A stretch of 64,000 nt of DNA from Costus lasius (lineage: Eukaryota > Streptophyta > Magnoliopsida > Zingiberales > Costaceae), in the NCBI GenBank assembly GCA_027563935.2, contig CM050450.1, positions 14,429,957-14,493,956 on the forward strand, read 5' to 3'. Shown here in pieces: positions 36,092 to 48,000 of the stretch; the first letter of the stretch is position 1; each line of letters starts with the position of its first letter. Below the pieces are notes generated by a model that worked only from the letters and a program-made list of their open reading frames with translations, did no database searches and was not told the origin of the DNA. The position numbers and the translations under genes are program-made.

Positions 36092-39000
36092 CATCCTAAC
36101 TTAACAAAATTGAGTTCTTCATGGTCACAAAATTTGCATTATGCCTCACACTTGCCCGGCAACTATCAATAGCCCACTACACAGGCAGCGCTATAATCTA
36201 GTACATGACCTCGCCGACGGATCTCCAACCTCCACGTACGGTACGCATGCTCAAAGCGTACAATATCAAATCTCAACACACCATACAATATCATATAACA
36301 GAACATGTGTATAAGAACCATAATGTTCCATAAATGTTTGTTCAAAAGCAGATAAAATATGCATCTATATTCTCTTTTCATGGTAACAAATTAAACATCA
36401 ATCACGCCACCATATGCACCAATGATAATGCGAGCACGAAAAGTATAAGAAATAAGTCAAAGCAGGTAGAAGCAAAAGATTTGGTGTCTAACACTAGGTT
36501 TAACATAGTACAAGAAAAAAAAGGTAGGATCCCTACTTGAAAGTAAAATCTTGGGTCACGAAACAAACCACTGGTATTCAAACCTTAGGCACATCTAATC
36601 TCAAGTTCAAGTTACCTTACAATATACATGCCAAGAAAATAGTATTAATTACCATCTAATTCTAATCACCAACACATCTAAAAAAATAACATATTTCTAC
36701 CATTAATACATCTAACCACAATTTTACAAATTATGATATACCTTTCTTTATCCCTAAATTATCACATTGATACTTTCATCTTAATTAAACATGCGTATTA
36801 CAACGTGGTATTTAACCCTATACTCATCCACAATAAAAATTTAGGCCAAACACTAGAAAATCCTATAAATTTACCAACTATACATCTAGCAACTCTTGTA
36901 TTTGGGTTTTAAGTTCATTCAAACTCTTTTGAGGCCTTTCTGTATGGTGCATTTGATATAGGTATTGTTCCAGGCTGGAGTTCAATTATAAATTCAACAT
37001 CTCTTTTCGATGGTAGTCTAGGTAAATCATCTAGAAAAACATAAGTGAACTCTCTAACCACTGAAATTTGCTCAATAGACACGTTTTCTTTCTCTTCTAC
37101 CCCAACTATAGATAAAAGAATTCCCTGACATCCATTAATCTCTTAGCTTCCATTACATAGATTATAGGAGCAACTTGTCCATATACCTATTAAATATTCA
37201 AACAGGTGAATTAAGAGGAGAAAAAATTACAAAATAACTATAACAATCAACAACAGCACGATTAGCTGTTTAGCAAAGAGCCAAATAGCCAATCCATGCC
37301 TAAAATAATATCAAAGTCAGAGAAATTTAAGATTATCAAATTTGTTTTCATCCCTATATCACCAAATACTAATGGACACTCTTTAATTTCTAGTCCTAAT
37401 TGCATAACACCACCAGAAGCTGTTAGTACTAACAAATTAAATTTAGATAGAGAAAGTTTCATTTTTATCCTCATTGCAAAATCACATAATACAAATGAGT
37501 GTGGACTACTAGTGTTTATAATTAAACATACAGGATTATGACTAACAAAAATAATACCTCTTAATACTGAAGCTTGCTAAGTCTCCTGTTCTGTCATGGC
37601 ATAAACCTGAGTTGGAGCAGAATTTTGGGGGCGAAGATTCTGAGGCCGTGAGTTTTGAGGATGAGAATTATCGGGATGAGATACCGGATGGTTATTCTGA
37701 TTCTGTCTGCCTTGAAATCTTGCTGATTAATGCATGTTTTGCTGATACTGTCTTTCTCTGAAAGTGACCCCTAATTCTACACTTATGGCATTAGACTGAC
37801 TTATTTAGGCAAAATCTTGAAATATGTCCATTCTAATCACAGCTATAACACCTCCTAAAAGGTGCTACAGCACTAGAACCCATAGGTGATGCTGTTTGTG
37901 AAGCATAAGACCTAGTCTCCATGGATTTTGGTCTCTTGTTTACTAGCTTAAAATTCCTATCAGTGTTATGTGAAAAACGGGTATAACTATTATGAGACAC
38001 TGGTCTCCTCTAATCATATTGCCCTGATCGTATAAGTTGCTTCTCTTTCTGACGTTGAGTCAAAACTTCCCGAGAGGCCTCTATACTAAGTGCAAATTCT
38101 ACTATAGCCTCATAGTCTTGAGGGACCATAATTGTCAGTCTATCCAAAATCTCATCATCTTGGTCTCTATGAAAATGTTGGGCCCTATCATCATTAGGTA
38201 AAACCTCTGAGAATAATGCTAATTTTATCAAATTCATTTGCATAAGTGGTCACTGACCTCCTAGCCTAACATGTGTTAAGAAATTTCTACTTCTGACCAT
38301 CTTTAAAGGTTTTAGGAAAAAACTTATCTAGGAAAACTTTTTTAAATTATTTTCAAGAAGTCACATTTCCCTCCAAAGCTAAACTTTTAGCTTGCTACCA
38401 CTCTTTGGCCTGACCTACCATGCAATAAGCAGTCATAACAACTTTGTCACTTTCTAGGCACTTTATCACCTTAAATGTTTCTTCGATTGTAACAATCCAA
38501 TTTCGTGTTGTCCAAGGGTTTTCTTCTCCAATAAAGACTCAAAACCTATCCTTTTCTAGAGTTGTAAACTGCACCCAAGCATTCTTGGACTTTGGTTGGG
38601 GCTCTTTTATTTGAACTTATGGGGCTACCATATTAACTTGCACCACACTTTCTGATACATCAGCATGTCTAAAAAATTTTGCTTGTTCGCCCACAACTGG
38701 TACTACGTGAGCAAGAGGTACATGTGGAACATCTGGAGCAGCTGGTACAAGTGGAGCATATGGGGCTTCATAGACACTTCTTCTCTTAGTAGAAGCTCTC
38801 ACCCAATTTTGTGTCAACTGTGCCACAACCATATTTGAACCCCTAGTTTGAGCTGTAGCTCGGGTTCTATCTCTGCGACCTCTATCACGATGACCAGAAG
38901 TCCTTCCTTCCACCTCTTATTCTATGAGGCATCCTACAAAGATAAGAGAACAAAAAGTATAAAAATATATATACAATATAAACATATAAATCAAATCATT

Positions 39001-42000
39001 AAACCACAATATAGTCCTATAGGCCTTAAACCTTAATTCCGTGGGGCTTAATCTCACGAGATCCTTACAAATCTACACCTCTGATACCATTAAATTGTCA
39101 TGCCCTGATAAATAACTTCATTTATCAGGACATGGCAATTTGGCATGATAAACATGCAATACAAAAATCCATTTATAACTTACAAAACTATCATAAAAAT
39201 CCAACATCAATAAAATCATACAATCTATGTAACAAAATCCTCAAAACCAATTCGAAAAGTTTAACAGAAAAACTAGTTCATAACTTATTATTTGACTGTC
39301 CAACTATAAAAATAAACATAAGAGAGTTACATCAATTTATGTCCAGATAAATGAAAAATAAAGAATATGTAGAATCACTAGACACTCTCTAAGGAAGCCT
39401 CTAGTCTATCTATCCATATCTAGATTGCACCGTATCAGTACCTGGCGGCAAAACAAAGGGTTAGCTAAAGTAGCTAAGTAGGGATTTTAAGAATACGAAT
39501 GCATACTCAAAAAAATAGAATCAACTCTATGCACTACATAAGTACCATATATATGTGCAAATAAATATAGCATGAACCATATACATCCTATCTCATCAAA
39601 ATAGAGCTATTCATGGTCATAAAAATTGCATTACGCCTCACACTCTAATAAGAGTAGTTCCACCCCTAAGCTCCAAAAGTGGAATGACTGCTATCAAATA
39701 GCCCGATAGTATTGCGTCCAACACTTGGAAACTCCAGTATTGTCCAAAGGACAATTTGGTAGTAACCCTAACCGGCAACTACCAATAGCTCACCACACCG
39801 TCGGCACTATGGTCTAATACGTGACCTCGCCGACGGATCTCCAACCTCCACGTACGGCGCGCACGCTCAAAGAGTACAATATCAAATCTCAACACACCAT
39901 ACAATATCATATAACAAAATATGTGTATAATAACCAAAACGTTTGGTAACAAATTAAACATCAATCACGCCATTATATGCACCAATTATATTAATATGAG
40001 CACGAAAAATATAGGACTATCACAATGGCGTGATTGATGTGTATAAGAAAAATGCATCTATATTCTCTAATACTTTTCATGCTCGTATTAATATCATTGG
40101 TGCATATAGTGGCGTGATTGATGTTTAATTTGTTACCATGAAAATAAAATATAGATGTATATTTTATCTGCTTTTGAATAGACATTTATGAAACATTATA
40201 TTATTATACACATGTTTTGTTATATGATATTGTATGGTACGTTGAGATTTGATATTGTACGCTTTGAGCGTGAGTGCCGTACGTGGAGATTGGAGATCTG
40301 TGCGAGGTCACATATTAGACCATAGCACCGACTATGTACTGGGCTATTGGTGGTTGCCGATTAGGGTTACTGATAGATTATCCTTTGGACACTACTGGAG
40401 TTTCCAAGTGTTGGACATAATACTATCGGGCTGTCTGATAGCTATCGTTCCACTTTTGGAGTTCAGGGGTGGAACCACTCTTACTAGAGTGCGAGGCGTA
40501 ATGTAATTTTTGTGACCATAAACAACTCCATTTTGATGAGATAGAATGTATATGGTTCATGTTATATTTATTTGCATATATATATGGTACTCATATAGTG
40601 CATAGAGTTGGTTCTATCTTTTTTAGCATGCATTCATATTCTTAAAATCCCTACTTAGCTACTTTAGCTAACCCCCTTGTTTTACCTCCAGGTACTGATC
40701 TGGCGTAGTCTAGAGATGGATAGATAGATTAGAGGTTTCCTTGGAGTGTCTAGTGATTCTATATATTCTTTATTTTTCTTTTATCTGGACATGAATTGAT
40801 ATAGCTCTCTTATGTTTATTTTTATAGTTGGACAGTTGGATAATAATTCATGAACTTTAATAATTTTCTATTAAACTTTTTGAATTGGTTTTGAGGATTT
40901 TGTTACATAGATTATATGATCTTAATAATGTTGGATTTTTATGATAGTTTGTAAGTTATCGATGGATTTTTGTAATGCATGTTTATCATGCCAAATTGTC
41001 ATATCTCGGTAAATGGAGTTATTTATCGGGGCATGACAATTTAATGGTATCAAAGGCATAGGTTTGTAAGGATCCTGAGGTTGTGAGATTAACCCCTAAG
41101 GAATTAAGGATTAAGGCCTTAGGACTGTAACGTGGTTTAATGATTTGATTTATATATTTATATTGTATATATATATTTTTATACTTTTTGTTCTCCTAAT
41201 TTTGTAGGATGCCTCCTAGAATAAGAGGTGGAAGGACCTCTGGTCGTCGTGGTAGAGGTCGCGGAGTAAGAACCCGAGCTACCGCTGAAGCTAGGGGTTC
41301 AAATGTGGTTGTAGCACAGTTGCCACAAAATTCGGTGAGAGCTCCTAATAAGAGAAGAAGTGGCTATGAAGCCCACCTGTACTAGCTGCTTCAGATGTTC
41401 CACTTGTACTTGCTCCTGTTGTACTAGTTGTGGGCGAACAAGAAAAATTTTCCAGACATGCTGACGTATTAGAAAGTGTGGTGCAAGTTAATGTGGTAGC
41501 CCTAATAGTTCAAAGAAAAGAGCCCCAACCAGAGTCCAAGAATGCTTGGGCACAGTTTATAGCTCAAGGAAAGGATAGGTTTGGAGTCCTCACTAGAGAA
41601 GAAGACCTTTGGACAATACGAAATTGGATTGTTATAATCGAAAAAACATTTAAGGTGATAAAGTGCCTAGAAAGTGACAAAGTTGTTATGGCTGCTTATT
41701 ACATGGTAGGTCAGGCCAAAGAGTAGTGGAAGCTAAAAGTTTAGCTGTGGGGGGAAATGTGACTTCTTGGAAACAATTCAAAAAAGATTTCCTAAATAAG
41801 TTTTTCCCTAAAACCTTTAGAGATGGTCAGAGGTAGAAATTTCTTACCATATGTTAGGCTGGGCAGTGACCACTTATGCAAATAAAGTTGATAAATTAGC
41901 AGCATTATTTTCTAGAGGTTTTACCTAATGATGATGATAGGGCCCAACATTTTCACAGAGGCCTAGATGATAAGATTTTGGATAGACTGACAACCATGGT

Positions 42001-45000
42001 CCCTCAAGGCTATGAGGCCATACTAAAATTTGCACTTACACTGTGTTAAGTAAGGCGGACAGAAACGGAGAAGGATGAGAAAGTAGGAAAGAAAGGAAAA
42101 TAAGAAGTATTTCTCCCTTTGTGTTTAGCTTGAGGAAAGAAAAATTTGATGGATTGATATAAACACCCTTTATTTTTCTTTTTATACTCATATTATATAA
42201 ATATTATCAAATAATATACAAAATAACTATTTAGTATTATTATATATTATAAAATTAGTTTAAAAAATTTAAAACCATTAAATATTATAAAATTAGTTAA
42301 AAAAACATTAAAAACCATTAAATATTATAAAATTAGTTAAAAATATTAAAAAATATTAAATATTATAAAATTAGTTAAAATATTAAAACCATAAAATAAA
42401 ATTAGTTAAAAAATTATGCCAGCAAAGTGACTAACAATGCAGTACACAAACGGAGATAACACAGCTAAGGCCGTCGTGCATCAACAAAGTAATGCTGAAA
42501 AATACAAGATGGAGGTTGCAAACAATTTAAACCAAACAGAATCCATCTTTCCTCTTCCTGTCTGAAGAATTAGCAAGAGCATAGCAGTAAAGAAGAAACC
42601 ATAAGTAGGGCAACAATGACATAGAAGGCCTTCCATATTCATTCTGTCAGCTTTCCATCTCAAAATCATCCAATTACATTAGCAGTCGAAGAAGAGTCGC
42701 ATAGATTAAAGAGCTACATAGAGTTGTCAGCTTCCACTACATCCACAATGCCAGTGGAGATGATCTGCAATGGATTGAGACATCTTACTAAAATATATGA
42801 TGGCATCAAGGATCTTCTTCACCTTCTAAGCGTTCAACAAGGCCTACGCCGATCTGACCAAATCAAATGGTTGGAAAAGGATGTCGATGGATCGATGAGT
42901 TTGTTGGATCTCTGTACTGCAGTGAAAGAAGCAATGGATACGTCAAAAAAATGCTTTGAAAAAGGAAAGGTGATAGCTCCACCGCAGAAAAGGTGCAAGC
43001 CTATATTCGCTTAAGAAAAGAGTCAAATAAGATCATTAAGAAGAGTTATAAGGATTTAATGCAAATGGATAGAAAATCTCAATCATCACAATTGATCTAT
43101 GAAGACTTTGATGTCTCAGTGGTCGTTAAGGTGTTAAATGAATCAAGATGAAATCAGCGGACGAAGAAATCAGAAGAAGATGAAGCAGCAAAGAGGAGGC
43201 AGCAGAAGATGAAGCGGCGAAGAGGACATGTGAGATTGATGACAGTGGCACAAGAACATAGCAAAGATGAGCAGAGAAAGAAAAACCCTAACCTTGATGA
43301 AGGCGACCGCGATGAAGATTTGTGGCGGCAGCGACGGCGATGAAGATCAGTGGCGGTGAGGAAGATCGACGACAGCGACGGCAAATCGAGCAAGGAGATT
43401 GGCGTCGATAACTTCAGAAAGAGGGCAAAAGAGAAACGTGAGCATGAGAACATACTAGCAGCGTTACACGATGTTATTTCCGCCCAAATCGGGCGGATCA
43501 ATTTCCGAAGGAAAATGTGAGAATTTTCCTTTCAATTTTCCGTTCATCATTTTCCATCAATCCTATTAAACACAAAATTTATTCACTTTCCATCATTCTC
43601 AATTTCCGTCCACTCTATTAAACACAGTGTTAGTGTAGAGGCTTCGCGGGAAGTTATAACTCCACTGCAGAAAGAGAAGCAGCTTATACGGTCAGGGCAG
43701 TATGATCAGAAGAGACCAGTGCCCCATAATTTTCATACCCATTTTTCATATAATAGTGGTAGAAACTTTGAGCCATTAAACAAGAGACCAAGAGTCATAG
43801 AGACTAGGTCTTATGCTTCACAAACACTATCACTTAGTATGTGTTCTAGTGCTGCAGCACCTTCTAGGAGTTGTTATAGTTGTGGTCAGATAGGACATAT
43901 TTTAAGATTTTGCCCAAACAAGTTAGTCTAATGCCGTATGGGCGAAGTAAGGGGTCACTTTGAGAAGGATTGCCCTTAGAGAGAAAGACAGTATCAGCAA
44001 AACTCGCATAAGTTAACAAGAGTTCAAGGCAGACAGAATTAGATTAACCGTCCGGTATCTCATCCCCATAATGTTCGTCCTCAAAACTCACGACCTCATA
44101 ATCATCGCCTATAAAATTCTGCTCCAGCTCAAGTTTATGTCTTGACAGAACAGGAGGCTCAGGAAGCTTCAGGATCAATATTAAGAGGTATTATTTTTGT
44201 TTTTGATAGTCCTGCATGTTTACTTATAGACACTAGTACTACACACTCTTTTTATATCATATGATTTTGCGATGAGAATAAAAATAAAACCTTCTCTGTC
44301 TAAATTTACTCTGTTAGTACACAACTTCTAGTGATGTTATGCAATCAGGACTAGAAATTAAAGAGTGTCCATTGGTATTTGATGATATAGTGATGAAAAT
44401 AGATTTGATGGTCTTAAATTTTTCTGATTTTGATATTATTTTAGGCATGGATTGACTCTCTACTAATCGCGCTGTTGTTTATTGTTATAATTGTTTTTGT
44501 TAGAATGTTGTTATAATGTTTATGTTTTCCTTTAACGGGTTTGGGTTCGGGTCTCTTGGATTCATTCCAAGACCCTACCCATTATCTGTGTTTTAGTTTT
44601 TGTAACCTGAATGATTTAATGTGTGTTTTCCTTTCCTTCAACTTGGTATCAGAGCAAAGTTCCCTTTCGTCGCCCTTGCTCGTCGCCGCCACCACCTCCT
44701 CTCTTGCCTTTCTATGCGGCTGCTCCACAATCGTTCGTGTGCAGCTCAAGCGGGTGCTTCGTGCGTTCCATGTTCTGGGCGCAATGATGCGTTAGCCTTG
44801 GGCATAGCTACGTGAAGCGCCCTGCTCGCCCTTCTCCTTTGGTGCCTCTTCGTCCGACGCTAATATGGAGTTCGCCGCCTCCTCTTCCTCCATGTTCTGC
44901 TCATAGCTGTTGCCCCCATTCGCTGGCGTTTTTTCTCTGGTTTAGTTTGGCGGACGCACCGTCTTTTCCTTCTCAAGCTGATGTGTTAGCAAGGACGATT

Positions 45001-48000
45001 GTGTAGCGTTTTCTTCTCCATCGCCCGGACCCGATTCTCTGTTGCTTCTGCTCTCCGCCGCAGCGCCCGCGCCCGATTCTTCTGCATCGCCGTTGTAGTG
45101 TCTTCCTCTCCATTGCCTGCTCCCGATGCTCAGTCTCACCTCCCCCGCATGATGGTGTGGATTTCCCTGTTGCTATCTCCGGGTGCTATTTGTTTATTGC
45201 GATCCGGTTTACGTATGATTATGCTATACGAAGTCTATTAATTTATTGCGGTCTAGCTTCTATGCTCTCTGTCTTGACCGAACAGAGTTTTGTCTATTAA
45301 TAAAAAACAAAAAAAACGCTTAGCATATCACTATGGATCCTTTCTCATCTACTTCGGACATCAAGCCCGGCAATACTTTTGGTAGGAATATTGTTAACTT
45401 TGATGGCACAAACTTTCTGTTATAGTCTCAGTTAGTTCGTCTTTTCTTGGGGTCTCATGGCAAGGAACATCATCTCACCCAGCCGGCCCCCCTGTATTGA
45501 CCCCACTTATGAGACCTGGCGTCGGTTTGATATGGCCGTGCTGAATTTACTACTCCACAGCATGGACAGCAAAGTTGCCTCAACTATTATGTATCAGCAG
45601 ACCACTAAATCTACTTGGTAATTTCTTACTAGCACTTATGCTTCACGGTAGAATTTGAGTCATGTCCTTCGGCTTTATGAGATAATAAATTTACAGCAGG
45701 GAGATTGTTCTTTCCTGGAAACCTATGCTCTATTACAAGGCAAATGGGATGAACTTTGCCAATATCATTCTGCTTTTTCAGATATTGAGGTCACTCTCCA
45801 GCAGCGACAGGAATTCTTGGTGGCCAAATACTTATCTTGTTTGAATCCTTAATATTCAGCTATTAGCTCCCAATTGTTGGTGGATTCTACTGTCACGACA
45901 CTGCGGGGGGCCTTTTCTCGTTTGTTGCGTGTTACCGCATCTTCCCAACCCAGGGAGGCACCTAGTGCTTTGGCGGCTCCACTTGCTACCTTCCCCTTGG
46001 GTCGCGGGCGTGGTTCTGGTTGCAGGCGCGGCCGTGGCCGTGGTTTTCCCCCGTGCTCCCATTGTGGTTGATCCAACCACACTCTAGATCGGTGTTGGCA
46101 AAAGTTTGGACACTCTTCTGCTCGGACAGCTGTCCTTCCTGATATTAGTTCGTCTGGCCCTCCTCCTCTTGCTACTTCTGACACAGTTACTATTTCCGCC
46201 GCTGAATATGAACGGTTACTTCAATCGGCTTCTACTTCTATCGCGGGATCTTCCACGTTCATCGCTGCTTCTGCTCCTGCTTCGGGTACAACTACTCTTG
46301 TTTCCTCTTAGTCTATTTGGATTGTTGATTCTGGTGTCTCATCTCATATGACAGGTAACCGTACTTTGTTTGTTTCCCTATCCACTGGGGGGAGTCTATC
46401 CCCCTGTATCTATTGCTGACGGTTCTCTTGTTCTGATTGCGGGTGTGGGTATCGTTCCTATATCCCCACGCTTACACTCACTCGTGTTATATATACCTTC
46501 TTTTCCCATTAACTTTTTTTCAGTTCATGCCTTTACTTATCATTGTCATTGTAGTGTAACCTTTTTACCTTCTCATTGTCTCTTTCAGGACCTACAGACG
46601 AAGAGGACGATTGATGGGGGGCCTAGACAGGGCGGCGTCTATACTCTTGCTGCTTCCACGTTTCCTCAGACTCTCTCTTCTGCTGTCGTTTCCCCCCTTC
46701 TTTGGCACCACCGACTTGGTCATTCGTCTCCCGCTCATCTCCAACAGTTCCTGTCCTTATCGTCGCCGCCTTCTATTACATGTGACGCATGAGAGCTAGG
46801 TAAACATCATCGGCCCCCCTTGCCCTCAGCCACCACCACCCGCCACTTACAACCTTTCTATCTTATCCACTCTGATATTTAGAGTCTTAGTCCTGTACCC
46901 AGTTGTGAGGGTCACGTCACAAGTATTTTATAATCTTTATCGATGATTTTTCTCGTCTGTGCTGGTGTTATGTTTTGGTTAAACGGTCTGAAGTTTTGAT
47001 GTGTTTCGCACTTTCTATTCTGAAATTCAAAATCAGTTTGGTGTTTCTATTAAAGTTTTGCGTTCTGACAATGCTTTGGAGTATATTAGTACCTCTTTCA
47101 ATTCTTTCTGCACCGATCGTGGCATTTTGCATGAGACGATTTGTGCCTACACTTCCTCGCAGAATGGGGTCGCTGAGCGCAAGAATCACCACGTACTTTG
47201 TTGTTCCACATGCAGGTTCCCCGTTCCTTCTGGTCTGACGCTGTCCTCACGGCATCATTTTTTTATTAATCGTGTTCCTACTTCCGTTTTCGGTGGTTGC
47301 TCGCCCTTCTCGCTCGTCTTTCCATCTCGGGTTCCTTTCTCTCTCCCTCCTCGCGTTTTTGGGTGTCTTTGTTTCGTTTATATTTTCGGGCCGGGGGTTG
47401 ATAAGCTTAGTCCTTGAGCGACTCGGTGTGTGTTTCTTGGGTATTCTCGTACTCAGAAAGGGTATCATTGTTTTGATCCTTCTAGCGGTCGAACCTTTGT
47501 CAGTGTTGATGTTATGTTTCATGAGTCTCAGTCTTTTTTTACGTCTGCCCAGGACTTGTCCACCTCTCCGGAGCTCCTCCCGGTTCCCATCGTCCTTCCT
47601 TCTTCCCCCGCCCCCTTTTGTTGGGTTGCTTCGGCTCCTTCTATTGTCCCCTTGCAGGTTTACAGCCGTTGCTCCCAGCCCCTCTCCATGGTCTCTTCTT
47701 TGCCGGCGGTTCCTGATGACGATCGTCCCATCACTCTGTGCAAAGGCAAGCGTTCTTTCTCTCGTTTTCCTATTTCTCACTATGTCTCATTTGCTCATTT
47801 ACCTCTCGTTTTCCTATTTCTCACTATGTCTCATTTGCTCATTTTTCTCCTTTATACCGTGCCTTTTCGGTTGCCTTGTCGTAGTGTCCTCTGCCTACCT
47901 CTCCCTTGCAGGCTATGCTCGTATCTGAGTAGAAGCACGCTATGGACGCCGAAATTGCGGTCTTACAGGCTCACCGGACTTGGACCCTGGTGTCTCCCCC

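Larger units (their letters stand above)
41209..43935 (+). pseudogene. Gypsy copy B gag, split by a DNA transposon
   Basis: Gag begins [19 protein letters not shown] at 41209 and runs with stops to FAL at 42038. It resumes at 43630 with SVEASREV and ends with the zinc knuckle [14 protein letters not shown] (C-x2-C-x4-H-x4-C) near 43870-43915. Copy A carries the uninterrupted joint [11 protein letters not shown], which proves the insertion point. Confidence 0.8.
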
